The notes under the pieces were generated by a model. It was not told where the DNA came from. It ran no database searches and saw nothing but the letters and a program-made list of their open reading frames with translations. A stretch of 64,000 nucleotides of DNA from NCBI GenBank assembly GCA_037893245.1, contig JBAIAA010000532.1, positions 744,001 through 808,000 on the forward strand. The letters are read 5' to 3'. Shown here piece by piece: positions 10,778-22,269 of this stretch. Positions within the stretch are counted from its first letter, which is position 1, and each line of letters begins with the position of its first letter. This stretch comes from Crossaster papposus (taxonomy: Eukaryota > Echinodermata > Asteroidea > Velatida > Solasteridae). Both the position numbers and the translations under genes were made by a program.

Positions 10778-11469
10778 GTACGTAACATCTGATTTAGCAT
10801 TCAAGTTCATTGACATACGTGTACACACTGTACTGTACCTAAAGTACTTTGATCTCAAATTCAATGTTAGGTTTCACCTTTAATTGTTTTCTTCAGCAAG
10901 ATGGCTTGGATGCTGGATCAGTGACCTTGTGAATTACTTGACTGCAAGGTCACATAAATGCTGATGAAGACATTTACACTATGCATGTCCGATTCGTATC
11001 GAAATTTGTACGGGTTCCAACCCGTGTAGACTGTAAATTTGAACATGGTTTAATTCCTCGCCATTTTCACACTACTTGACGCCATCATTTGTGCTACACG
11101 TGTAACGTTCTGACCCTTGTATTGTGCGATCGTTTCACACTACACGCGCCAACAGCCATTCTACACAGGTCAAATCAGAAGATCTCTTATAATGCATTGC
11201 GGCACGTCATAAGCTGGCTGTTCAAATTTTGGGGATTTTTGTATATTTCGGTATGTTGAATACATACATACCGGTAGGTCTGTTTTTTCCGCTTACGTGC
11301 CTATTTTCTTAGATATTTTTTGTGAACCTTTACTTTGTAGCACAATCGAAAAATACAAAGAACATGCAGAAAAGTGGTCAGGGTTGTGGTGTTGCACTTC
11401 ATTACATGTAGGTCAAAGGCTATTTGTTTGTTTGTTGCTAACAACTACATTTTTTGTAATGTTGGATTG
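10778..11469. other. Intron start
   Basis: TTTCACACTA occurs twice (11070, 11133), loosely like the TTTTCACACT family, and a GGTTCCAACCCGTGTAGAC segment adds to that; no clear element. Confidence 0.25.
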
Positions 11470-12115
11470 TAAGTGATTGTGTGAGCGCGTTTTGGCCGAG
11501 GTACGACCAATCTGCAATATTTGCTGTGATCTCCATTAGTGGTTGTATACTGCAATTGTTCTTTAAGACTGTTGCTACATGTAGTTCATGGTACGATTTG
11601 TGGTACCAGTACGTGTATGCGTGGTCGTGCGATCACCAACGATTGGAGAATATCATTGGCAAGATCAATAGTGCCGTAGGTAATCGTGCGACTGTGGTGA
11701 CGATCAGCAACCGCTCGCACGATAGATTTTGAGGTCGTACGAAAGGTGGCACGAAGGTGGTACGACCAATCATACGACTGCGTGACCCGCGATCCTGTGC
11801 GACTGGTGGTGCGATCTTGTGCGACTGGTGGTGCGACCTTGTACGACTAGTGGTGCGACCTTGTGCGACTAGTGGTGCGACCTTGTGCGACTAGTGGTGC
11901 GACCTTGTGCGACCTTGTGCGACTGGTTGTACTCGTATGACCATAGAAGACCTGTCTGCAACCTCTTACGATTTAGAATCGCAGGTCAGAAGTTTTTAAC
12001 ATGACTGAATAGACCTTGCTGCAACTGAAATTGCTCTGTTGATCGCCAATCGACCTCTGCGACCAGTCTCGCGCTCTTTCTATGATTTGCTGGCGATTGC
12101 AACATTTTGCGGTCG
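11470..12115 (+). repeat. GTGCGAC-rich repeat region with 22-bp minisatellite
   Basis: The core at 11796-11930 has about six units of GTGCGACCTTGTGCGACTAG plus TG (22 bp). Flanks on both sides are degenerate variants of TGCGAC/GTACGAC, as if an older array were decaying. No open frame of note. Confidence 0.75.
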
Positions 12116-12433
12116 CAGCTCGGCCGTAACCTGGTGACTGCGTCTTTAAACCCCTAACTCCCTAGGAGGGTGTGTACAAAATTGTATTGATTTTGGAAGA
12201 TTGAGGACTGTTAGGGTTAAGACTTTAATTTGAATGCTTGAAAATGGTTTATGATTGGAAAACCAACTGAAAGTACGGTATCTATTATACCGGTATGCAC
12301 TAAATACAGAATATTTCATCATCAAAGTTGACACGCGGGGTACATATGTACATGTACATGTACATGTACATAATTATGTACTTGTTTTACTACTAATAAC
12401 CAAGTTTGATTAAAAACGATTGTTTAGTATTTA

Positions 12434-12695
12434 CACTGAACAAAAATATAAACGCCCACAAAAATATAAACGCCTCAGTGATGCAGTGATTCCACCCACA
12501 TTTGTGTTGTGGGTGGAATCACTGCATCACTGAGCAATCCCTCACTGACAGAGATGGACACAAATGTTGTTTACAAATCAAGACAAATAACAATTTTTGG
12601 TGCGTTTATATTTTTGTGGGTGTTTATATTATTGTGGGCGTTTATATTATTGTGGGCGTTTATATTTTTGTGGGCGTTTATATTTTTGTTCAGTG
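12434..12695. mobile_element. TA-flanked element with subterminal repeats and central hairpin
   Basis: CACTGAACAAAAATATAAAC at left is the inverse of the right end, and TA flanks both sides (12432-12433, 12696-12697), as for Tc1/mariner-type insertion. The terminal motif is repeated twice inward at left and about five times at right (TTTGTGGGCGTTTATAT, 17-18 bp). A perfect 25-base hairpin sits at 12475-12533. Confidence 0.7.
12475..12533. repeat. Perfect 25-bp hairpin
   Basis: Arm 12475-12499 (TCAGTGATGCAGTGATTCCA then CCCAC) is exactly complementary to 12509-12533, with a 9-base loop ATTTGTGTT. Confidence 0.9.
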
Positions 12696-13183
12696 TATTT
12701 AAATTAATAACGAAATTCGGAACGAAGATGAAACTGTTCAGTAGGCTACATGTGAAAATGCTTCTGGCGGGAATGAGACTACCGGTATATAAAGTTGGTT
12801 GTTTGTTGGCATAAAAAGTCCAGACTTGTGAGATAATAAAGAGCTTGGTACAGACAAAACAAATAGACACAATGGAATGTTATTGAATGCCAGATGGCAC
12901 AGTATTTATAGCTCAGTACGTGTATAATGGCATGTTTACATCATATGGCATTCATGTGGTATATGCGGTTTTATGTACATTGTAAGTGAGAAAAAAATGA
13001 AGCACATCTTTACAATTGCCACAAAGCGATTACTGTTCATGCAGAAAACTAAAAGTAAAGGCCATTTTGATAAGATTGACGTCATTCATTATGCCACCAG
13101 ACAACTGCCAGTAAAACTTACAATCTTGCATTTGTGATACTGAAAATGATACCAGTAATGCACTGATCCAGTAGTATCGCCAT

Positions 13184-13559
13184 TTAAAGGTAGGATACAC
13201 CATTGGTAATTGCTTGAATTGTCATGAATGGGTGGATTTGGGAGGTTGTATTATATAGTAAATATCTTTTAACTGACCTATCCGAAGTTTTACAATCATG
13301 GATGGTGAGAAAAGCACGAAAAACAGCGTTTGTTTTCAACCGGCGTCGAGCAGTTATTCTTATGTTATTACTATTCCGGACGGCGATCGCGAATTTTTCT
13401 TTATAAAATTTTATATTTCAGAATAATTACAGGATATCTAGCGCAATCATTTTGCTGGATGTCTAGAATCATTATTTACTTTCAAATGAGTAAGATATTT
13501 CTTAATAATTCGGTAGTAATTTTTTTTCAATATCTGCAAATGGTGTATCCTCCCTTTAA
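13184..13559 (+). mobile_element. Family A TTAA element
   Basis: TTAAAGGTAGGATACACCAT and ATGGTGTATCCTCCCTTTAA bracket 376 bases containing all family landmarks, including CGGCGTCGAGCAGTTATTCT and a GCGATCGC segment. Confidence 0.87.
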
Positions 13560-13670
13560 AGGGGGAATATACCTTTTGCTTCCATCCAAAAATATAAAAA
13601 ATATCAAAACGAAAATACTCTTGAAAAGCTTACATGTTTTAACGATATTATTGATTCTAAACTCCATGTG

Positions 13671-13961
13671 AAATTATTCCATCTGGCATGCTGTCATTTT
13701 GAAGAAAAAAATAATTGACAAGAATGCCATTTAAAAATAAGAAATTCGCAAATAGTGCGCGCTAGTGTTCGAACGACACCCGGCGGTACTATTGGTCTGT
13801 TTAGTGCGTGACACAAAATTATTCCATCTGGCATGCTGTCATTTTGAAGAAAAATTGAAAAGAATTTCATTTTCAAAATTTTCGCAAATAGTGCACGCTA
13901 GTGTGCGAACGACACGAGATGCATGCGTTGGCGGTACTATTGGTCTGTTCAGAGCGTGACT
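13671..13961 (+). repeat. 145-bp tandem duplication
   Basis: AAATTATTCCATCTGGCATG begins at 13671 and again at 13816; each copy runs through GGTACTATTGGTCTGTT to a GCGTGAC end. The second copy has ACGAGATGCATGCGTTGG where the first has ACCC. Confidence 0.85.
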
Positions 13962-15902
13962 TGTGAGAAGCTGCAATTCGCTGGCTTGGAACGCGCCCTT
14001 AACGCAGATTGTGGTTCCAATTCAAGTTCAAATCTTAGAATATTGTTTTCTCAGAATATGCAGAATTCACAGAGCTAAAAACTTTATCAGGTTGTTTGTC
14101 AATTGAGCACCTTTCTTTATATTTTGAGCACTTTTGCTACTTCTAAAGGTAAAAATTCACAACCGACAAATGGTATGTTATAATGATATGTACAGTCCCT
14201 TTAACAATTTTGTCTGGTTTAAATAAAACTTATTTGTAGATTTTACATTTAATTCACTTGCACCCATGGTTGTGGTTTCATGTCTATTGTAAATCGGACT
14301 CTGGAACCCTTAAAAAAAAAAAAAATTAGTTTTTTTTTTAAAATAACATTTTGTAAGCCAAAAAACATCACGTACTTGTGTGTAATTATACTTGAATGTA
14401 CTGCGGGTACAATCTGCACGTGCTGGCTAGGTACGTGTCATATCGCTAGGCAGTTGCTATGGTGGGCGTGGCCTACTGGATCCCTATTATTGACTATGGG
14501 AGAAGATGCAAACAATACAACTTGGTACTGTAAACTACCAGTATGATGTTACACAGTGATAACTCAACAGTTTGTACTGTGGTACCGTATGTTAAAACCT
14601 GATAAAATATGCCTCTATCATGACTATGCAAAAGCCAAACAAAATGTGTTCAAATAAGTCTTTTTTGCATTCTCCATCACTGCGCAGTGACATATGTGGA
14701 AAATGGGTTTAGTTCATGCAAATACCTAGTATTATGTAATGTTTACAAACAGAGATTAGTTTATCAAACTAAAGGCTACGTCTGGCATATTTCCCATCCA
14801 AATATTTTCTCATGTTTATGATACACGCCTGTTAGTATTTATTGAGAATATATCACCCTTGTTGTACATGTACCTCTGCAAAGACATAACATTTCTTGCT
14901 AAAGATATTCCGCCAGACATGTTGGTGTTTAGACCACATTTTGGAGACAGTTTACAAATCATCTCGGTTGTTGAGACTGTCTTGGCTAGAATGTCTATTT
15001 AAGAAAGAGAAGAATATCAGAAAAAAAGGTCTGACCAATGAAATAATAAATGTAGGGTCGTTACTGTTAGGTTGATTTACATACCTTGTGTGGAGGTTCC
15101 TTTGAATTTGTGTAGTTTAGAATCATAGACCAAATTTCATCAATTACTAATTTTACTCACACCTTGAAAAGTCTTTCAACCCACATTTGTTACCTGCTCA
15201 AACAAAACCCAGACAAAGTTGACAATTTTAGGTTTTTTGATTTGTTTCCCTCTCAAATTCTCTAGGTTCTCAGCTTTAAAATGATGTATCATTAAACATT
15301 TGCATACCTGGGTGAAGGATTTAGTGATAAAACCCTGACAACCTACATTGTAATTATGAGATAAACAGCTTTGAAGTTCAGAAAAGGGTATTATTTCTAT
15401 ACACAATTGTTTCACGAAATCGACAAAAACACACTTCTAGGTGACGGATTAGGTTCAAATTTGAGGAGATTGTACATTATTAGTTAGTGATTCAGAAAAA
15501 TCCAAAACCTCAAAAAGTTAAAATCCACCCCGAAATGACTTCATGAGTACATTGTAATAAAACACATTGTGCGACTTTGTCCGGGTTCACATATATGATT
15601 GTGATTGTGATCCTCTCAAGTGTTCCTCTTCACTTTTTATATACTAGTAACCCTTACTCAATTGAAGCTCTTTTTCAAAAAAGGAGAAACCTTGTGTGGA
15701 CGTACATTGGCAAATACCCGTAGGTTGCTTTCAGCTAGGGTCTTTTTCCAAACTACAAACAACATCCCCAGCTTTTTCCATGTAACTTTTTCCCTTATAT
15801 ATATACAGTATTTTATCCATATTCTCGGTACATGTACCGGTACAAAGTATGTACCGTATATCAATCACGTTCTTGTTGTTTTGAAGTGAAAATAAAGTTG
15901 GG
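13962..15902. other. Intronic, no feature seen
   Basis: About 1.9 kb of AT-rich sequence with A- and T-runs at 14311-14341. ORFs of up to 89 codons lack protein-like features. Confidence 0.25.
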
Positions 15903-16305
15903 TTAAAGGTAGGATACACCATTGGTAATTGCTTGAATTATCAGAAATGATTGGATTTGGGGGATTTTATTTTATAGTAAATACCGTTAAACTGACCTGT
16001 ATGAAGTTTTACAATCATGGATGCCGAGGAGAGCAGAAAAAAACGACGTTTGTTTTCAACCGACGTCGGGTACATGTAGTGGCTCTTATGTTGTTCTTGT
16101 TTTTGGTTTTTTTCGCGATCGCCATCTGGCGATAGTGATTTCTTTTTTATAAAATTCAATTTTTCGGAACAATTACAGGATACATGTATCTAGCACAATC
16201 ATTTTGCTTGATGCCTAGAATCATTATTTACTTTCAAATAAGTGTTTCTTAATAATTCGGTAGTAAAGATTTTTGATATCTGCAATCGGTGTATCTTACC
16301 TTTAA
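15903..16305 (+). mobile_element. Family A TTAA element
   Basis: Complete 403-base copy with TTAA on both sides. The middle carries the hairpin CGCGATCGCCATCTGGCGAT; an ACATGTA insertion sits at 16180-16188. Confidence 0.87.
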
Positions 16306-16850
16306 TAGTTGCTATTGACAAAACCACTTATGTACCATGAACATGTATGTATTAGTTTAGTCCTAGCGTGTCAATATCTGGGCGAATCCAGAATAAAGAG
16401 AGTTTATAGTTCGACCTGCGTGAATGCACGGCTCTCTGTGTCTGTCGAGCTCAGCTTGGAGTAATAATGACCAGAACCTTCGCAGCTGCGCGTCTTATAC
16501 ATATCCTCTGGCTGTACATCCTAGCCAATGAGAGCATTGGGTTCTGGTGGTTATGAATAATTCATAGGCCTGTGTACACAAGTCAATGGGCCAACATCTC
16601 TATAGAAGATGTGTGCATTCATTGGCTGACTTCAACATCCAACTTTAAAGTCTGAGGTTGCGGTTTAGCGAGCGATGTGGGATCACTCGTTAATGCGTAT
16701 CGGGAGCCTTTGGCTCGGGCATTAACCCCAACTCCCCAGGGTGCGTGTGAAAACTCATTCAAATTGGAGGATTCAGAAAGTAGGATTACGCGTCCAGGTA
16801 CTTTAGCCAGTTCTAAACATACATCGTTAATACAAACACTGTTAAAACAC
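16306..16850. other. Intronic, no feature seen
   Basis: Moderately GC sequence with GCATTAACCCCAACTCCCCA at 16718, similar to GCATTAGCCCCAACTCCCTA at 25978, an unclassified short repeat. Confidence 0.25.
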
Positions 16851-16884
16851 AGGTCAGTTAAAACGATATTTACTATCAAATACC
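16851..16884 (-). mobile_element. Family A fragment, inverted against next copy
   Basis: AGGTCAGTTAAAACGATATT and TACTATCAAATACC are the reverse complement of a family A interior. It abuts the next, oppositely oriented copy. Confidence 0.45.
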
Positions 16885-17136
16885 TTTACAAGTAGGATAC
16901 ACTATTGGTAATTGCTTGAATTATCATGAATGGGTGGATTTGGGGGGTTGTATTTTATAGTAAATATCGTTTAACTGACCTGTCCAAAGTTTTACAATCA
17001 TGGATTCTGAGAAAAGCAAGAAAAAACTGTGTTTGTTTTCAACCGGCGTCGGGCAGTTGTTCAGAACCCAAATAACAGAATATTTAGCGCAATCATTTTG
17101 CTAGATACCTACAATCAGTGTTTACTTTAAAATAAG

Positions 17137-17757
17137 TGTGACCCTTTTATAAATCAGGGATCGGACTCTCTTCGTGAGGTTGAAATACATCGACCATCGA
17201 GTTTATTCTGTAATGGGCGAAGACGTGTATAAAGCATGTTAGTGCCGTCTTCGCAGAATAAGGAATGAGCTAGTCCTAATTATTTACAAATGGACAATAG
17301 GTAATGGTTAAGATTAATAAGCAAGTTGAAATACATTAAACTACTATTACATTTTCCCGCCGAAACTTTCGCGGGGTCTGCCATATTGGATTTTGGTGTT
17401 TCGGTCATAAAAAGGTTAACATCACTATGAAATGAAATAAATACCTCTTCGGGGATCTACAGGCATAGGCTATGTATCTTGCTTTTAAATACAAGATGTA
17501 TTAAGAATGTAAATAAATAAATATAAAGTAACAATTACCTGTAATGGGCGAAGACGTGTATAAAGCATGTTAGTGCCGTCTTCGCAGAATAATGAATGAG
17601 CTAGTGCCCGATGTCAAACGTTGGGGGCGCTAGGTAAATTAGGATTTTCTAAGCGAAAAGTATATTCACATGTAAATAAGATGTAAATAAGATGTAAATA
17701 AGATGTAAATAAGAATAAACGAAGAAAGAACAGAGGAGTCTGTTTATAACCGTCACA
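17137..17757 (+). mobile_element. Solo LTR, 621 bp
   Basis: Begins TGTGAC and ends GTCACA (TG...CA), flanked by the 4-base duplication TAAG (17133-17136 and 17758-17761). An AATAAA at 17714-17719 lies 38 bases before the end, as in a retroviral-type R/U5. A segment of about 70 bases with GGGCGAAGACGTGTATAAAG and its hairpin partner CGTCTTCGC occurs twice (17207 and 17538). No internal retrotransposon genes are present. Orientation + is inferred from the poly-A signal. Confidence 0.7.
17674..17717 (+). repeat. 11-bp tandem repeat in the LTR
   Basis: ATGTAAATAAG is repeated four times just before the poly-A signal. Confidence 0.8.
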
Positions 17758-18136
17758 TAAGTAAGATATTTCTATATCTGCAAATGATGTATCCTACCTT
17801 TAATACAGAATTCTGATATAACCAATACGTTAGCGAGTCCGGTTGAGTTGTAGCTAACGAGTAAACTGTACATGTACATGTTTAAACCGGCCAACCACAT
17901 TTTTATTCCCTTATTAAATATCGAAGGGTAACAAATTCTCATACATTAATATACATGTTGCCAATATCCAGTTATGTCTCTTTGCTTTTTTCCCTAATAT
18001 TTATTTATTTTGCATTTCAGGTTTATTGAGCATTGTTAGAAGGACCAATTATTTTGAAGAAACTGATTAGGCCATGAAAGCCTAAATTTTCTTTGACTGG
18101 TCAGTAAATTTTTGAACGAAGAAAATACATCAATTC

Positions 18137-18425
18137 TTTTTGTACATTGCGTTATGGGGACAATCCATATGGTTTGTGTGCTAAGGGAAATCTCTCTAAT
18201 CTCAAAACAAACTCAGAACACTCTAAAATTCTAAAATTCTAAAATTCTAAAAGGTTCAACATCACCCTAATTTGTCGTCTTCTTCGTTTTTTTCTCATTA
18301 TACCCAAACCCAATTTTATATTTTTCTACCTTGACTGAAGACCCAATGCGCTATGGGGACTCAAAAATGTCCCCACTACTCGGTCTGTCTTTTTTCCAAA
18401 CAAAAGAACCTGTCCCCACAACTAG
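18137..18425 (+). repeat. Dispersed repeat, copy 2
   Basis: Inverted partner of 1719-1985. Here TAAAATTCTAAAATTC is a small tandem expansion (18223-18250) of a segment present once in copy 1. Confidence 0.7.
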
Positions 18426-20365
18426 GTGGAGGCTAGAACATCAACACACACACACAAACACACCTGTTCAGTAATGAATAACCTCCATTGGTTTAATTGT
18501 CTGCTAAAGAATCCCATTGTCGTAATCTGCAGCATGACCCCCAGACAGATTTTCTGACGAGACCCCTAAGTCACTTAGGAAATGTCTAGACTTGGGGAAA
18601 CTGTATATTGTGCAATGCTGGCTGGAGTCTGGCCAGTGGAAAAATTGGTGTTGTTTCTCTAACAGTGTCTCACTACAATGTGATCTGATGTACAGTACAT
18701 GTACATGTACCACCATACCCTGTGGAGACATGAACACAATAGGGACAACAGGACTCAATATTTCTATGCAGGGTAATTTCTACCTGTGAATAGGTTTAGG
18801 CAAGGATTTCACGAAATAGATTTTACTCAAAAACTAGGGTCAGTGTGTGGGTTAGGGCTAGGGTATAATATTGGGTATAATTTGTCCAATTGTCAAACCG
18901 TGAAAGAATTGCGGTTTAAATAGGAGCATTTTGATCAAACTTTTTGACAGTCCACACATTTTGTAAACCAGAAAAATGTCATGTCTTCACAGTGATACAA
19001 ATTCACGATTGTGTGTGTGTAGTGAACAAAATAATTTAGTTCCATGACATTTTCAGCGCGGCTCTTGACAAAATCAGTTTAAAAACCTCAAAGGTGACAC
19101 ACTCTTTGGCCTGTAGAAACGGTTAAACTGTCCCAGATATCCGTGAATAAGAATTGAATCCTCATTCACTGTCTGAACGTCACGGTGATGAATATTTCGA
19201 GTGAATGTCAGCGAGTCTTACAATGAAGTACAGTGATGGAGAAACAACCCTGCATGGTATCTTACATGTACTATCTATTAAATACACAAACAAGTGAGAC
19301 GTTCTGGCAAAATGAGACAGAACTGGACAGACGCCGAAGAGAGGGTTTGCACTTCAATCGGACATTCTGTTGACGAGTTACATGTGCCGTGTATGCCTGT
19401 TTAAAAATTACAGTTATGGCAGTTAAACAGTACAAAAAGTGACGAAAACTTGGAGCCCACAAAGATTTGAGTTTTGTATTCACAAAAATGAAAGATGTCA
19501 AACGTTTTCCCTTTAACTGACATATTTTATACTGTTGAACAAATTTGACATATTTTATACTGTCGAACAAATATTTTGTGGCGCCATATTTTTTCATGAA
19601 GTGGCAACAATATTCACTAGCCGTGAAAAATTCAGATGACACAAAATAATTACGACCAGTCGTAAATATTCACGACAATGCAAAAATAATCACCACCGAT
19701 TATGTCCCGTCAGGGCCACCGTATTCGTCAAAATGTTGTTTCATTTTTAAGATGGCGAGCAACAGTGCACACTACTTTGATTACCGTCGTCGAATTTCCT
19801 GAATTTACAGGTCAGGAATTGTTCGCGAATATCACCGAAGCCCCGGAAGTTGATCTTGGACACATATGGAAGGCGATTTAGGCGATTTAGAGGTATTTTG
19901 TTAAGTATTGTCATGGTTTTGGTGACTTTTTTTAGCTGCATGTAAGAGATTTTGCATATTGTTTATTGTTTTGCGTGGGGTTCTAGTATGACAAGCTAAA
20001 TCCAGGGCCCCAGTTAGTGGGTCTAATGTAGTAGTAGACATTAAATATTACAATTTTTAAATAAATCTGACAATTGAAAAAAAAAAAAAAATATGCCTAT
20101 TTCAATGGTTTTTTTCTTTTGCATTTTTCCTCAAATTTGGCCTGTGCCTAGAATGCCTGACAATTATGAAGTTGGCACTGTATGCTTGGTGCATAATCTC
20201 ATTTACCACCCTTGCAGGAAGTAGACAGCATTTATTATTGTACAGTATTTTGACCTCTAAAGGTTAATAGGGCACCAGAAGTGCATCAAAACAGCAATGT
20301 TGGCATACACTAACAAAAACCCTGATGCCTTTACATCTACAGTACATGAGAAGGGATCAGCACGA
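18426..20365. other. Intronic, no feature seen
   Basis: The stretch at 18800-18950 (TTTCACGAAATAGATTTTAC, AAAACTAGGG, AAATAGGAGCA) resembles 43570-43730, an unclassified old repeat. A 123-codon minus frame at 19271-19642 shows no domain. Confidence 0.25.
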
Positions 20366-20850
20366 TGTTCCCCGATCCCTATGTTCCCCGATCCTATATT
20401 TGTTCCCCGATCCTATATTTGTTCCCCGATCCTATATTTGTTCCCCGATGCTATATTTGTTCCCCCTATCCTATATTTGGTTCCCCGATCCTATATTTGT
20501 TCCCCGATGCTATATTTGTTCCCCCTATCCTACATTTGGTTCCCCGATCCTATATTGGTTCCCCGATCCTATATTGGTTCCCCGATCCTATATTGGTTCC
20601 CCCTATCTTATATTGGTTCCCCCTACCTATATTGGTTCTCCCTACCTATATTGGTTCCCCCTACCTATATTGGTTCCCCCTACCTATATTGGTTCCCCCT
20701 ACCTATATTGGTTCCCCCTACCTACATGTATATTTGTTCCCCCTACCTATATTTGTTCCCCGATCCTATATTTGTTCCTCGATCCTATATTTGTTCCTCC
20801 ATCCCTATGTTGCTCCGTTCCTATGTTCCCCAGTCCCATACCCTAAGCCA
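20366..20850 (+). repeat. 19-21-bp minisatellite, TTCCCC...CCTATAT
   Basis: About 22 units. The left third uses TTCCCCGATCCTATATTTG, the middle TTCCCCCTACCTATATTGG, with some 21-base variants (TTCCCCCTATCCTATATTTG plus G). All three + frames stay open for 173-230 codons, because no unit variant contains a stop; this is not a gene signal. Confidence 0.92.
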
Positions 20851-20863
20851 AACCCTAAGGATT

Positions 20864-20955
20864 GGGGAACACAGGGACCGGGAAACACAGGGACCGGGGA
20901 ACACAGGGACCGGGGAACACAGGGACCGGGAAACACAGGGGGACCGGGAAACATA
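20864..20955 (-). repeat. 16-bp minisatellite, reversed relative to neighbour
   Basis: About five units of GGGGAACACAGGGACC. The complement (GGTCCCTGTGTTCCCC) resembles the first units of the adjacent array, GATCCCTATGTTCCCC, so the two arrays face each other across ACCCTAAGCCAAACCCTAAG. Confidence 0.88.
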
Positions 20956-21316
20956 CCGGTAGGTACGCACCTCATTAGGGCTATGATGCGTATTTGTTCT
21001 TTTTTTTTGATATTACTGACAAGCTTTTCTTGTTGGCTGTTCAGGGATGTTGTCTAGTATTGACCTGTCGCCATTCACAAGTAATATCCAATCATGGCGT
21101 CTGTTTAATATCACGTGATATTCCAAATATTTGACAAAACAATTCCAAACACATGCAATAATCGGCCGCATGTGCACCAAGTTCGTTGAAACACAATACG
21201 GAACTGCGCTTTAAATGTAACACAAGCGCTCGACCCAACCTGATGTCATGTTTTTATCCTCTGACCTTGTTCACTGTGGTTTGTTCTGTTTCGTGAGTTT
21301 TCGTACTCTTGTAAAC
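20956..21316. other. Region upstream of the THAP-type exon
   Basis: Contains a short palindrome TAATATCACGTGATATT at 21107. If the exon at 21317 is live, its 5' UTR and promoter would lie here; no TATA box was identified. Confidence 0.25.
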
Positions 21317-21388
21317 ATGGTAAAAAGATGTCAGTGGGGAACCTGCAATTCAGATTCACATTATGAGGAGCGACTGAAAAATGGAAAA
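21317..21388 (+). CDS. Isolated first exon of a THAP-type zinc-finger protein
   Basis: An ATG at 21317 opens 24 codons reading MVKRCQWGTCNSDSHYEERL then KNGK, ending at a GT (GTAACC) in phase 0. The MVK-R-C-x4-C-N-x-DSxYxERL pattern is how THAP-like proteins of marine invertebrates begin: the first two Cys of the C2CH zinc site, after which FxPFPKPK is expected in the next exon. I found no second exon within the next 600 bases, where a family A fragment lies at 21468-21501. THAP domains occur in host transcription factors and at the N-terminus of P-element and Kolobok transposases; which applies here is unknown. It is most likely a stranded fragment, possibly a nested gene's first exon. Confidence 0.5.
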
Positions 21389-21467
21389 GTAACCCTTTTA
21401 ACCCTACATGTAACTATCATGTAACTACATGTAAGTCCATCAAACGCCAACTGCAGGTTTTTCTATG

Positions 21468-21501
21468 TTTGATGTCTGCAAATGGTGTATCCTACCTTTA
21501 A
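21468..21501 (+). mobile_element. Family A right-end fragment
   Basis: TTGATGTCTGCAAATGGTGT then ATCCTACCTTTAA is the last 34 bases of the family; the rest is absent. Confidence 0.65.
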
Positions 21502-22015
21502 ACACCCCTGTTGGCATATGATTGGGCTGCTGTGTACGTATAGGTACACACAATAGAGACTCTATAATTCTAAACCATTGGGCTGTGCAATCAACTGCAA
21601 GTAAGAATCATTTACTTCCATTTCAGCCAGTAAATGCTAAGCAGTAAAACTATATTTTATTCATACGAATTGAAGCATTTGCTTTTCCTTGATGATTTTG
21701 CTCCAAAATAAATGCTTTTTGCTTGTACTTCATAGCATTTGCTAGTTTTTATTTATAGGACCCATTGTCAGGAGTAACAAGTTTTTGTTGTGGTTAGTGT
21801 GGTTTGGATTTCCCTTGCAAGGCAGTCAACTTGCGGTTTCATGCTTCCCCCCCCAGTCATATTGTACATGCGCCTTTCTTTTTTTCCAGGAAGTGTTCAA
21901 ACATTCATTCCTCTCTATGTATTGTATTCTGAACAGTGTCTGGTAAAATGTCTGTAAAATGGAAAAGGGTAAACACCCTTTTTGGTTTTATCACATTGAA
22001 GGGTTAGACACACTT

Positions 22016-22256
22016 TTAACCAGTTCGCGCCGGGATTATTTTAACATCAACGAGCCGACGCGCGGGATTATTTTTAACGAAACTCGATCCGAGCGGGTTC
22101 AGGCCGATAGTACCGGAAAGCACACCCATGCATTTCCGGCCTTGCTCGCTGCTGACAGACATTTCCGGCCTTGCTCGTGGCGTGTTTATGTGTCATCCGT
22201 TTTAAATCTGGGGAAAACTTTGCGTTTATATGCGTCATCCGGCACGAACTGGTTAA
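22016..22256 (-). mobile_element. Family B TTAA element
   Basis: TTAA-flanked 241-base copy in reverse orientation, close in sequence to the copy at 640-881. Flanking bases GACACACTTT occur on both outer sides, which may be chance or a larger target feature. Confidence 0.83.
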
Positions 22257-22269
22257 CCAGAGACACACT

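Larger units (their letters stand above)
16885..17803 (+). mobile_element. Family A element split by a solo LTR
   Basis: The 5' part (16885-17136) and 3' part (17758-17803) together rebuild one family A copy, with TACCTTTAA at the right end. The AATAAGTAAGATATT site of other copies is interrupted after AATAAG, giving the age order family A first, LTR second. The middle is also shortened by a deletion after CGGGCAGTTGTTCAGAACC. Confidence 0.8.

Noticed and set aside
17137-17757. DNA transposon with TGTGAC/GTCACA inverted ends
   Set aside because: The TG...CA termini, poly-A signal near the right end and TAAG duplication fit a solo LTR better than a TA-flanked element.
20297-21057. Open frames of 173-230 codons with IGSPYLYWFP-type repeats
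   Set aside because: Same cause: a stop-free minisatellite read in three phases.
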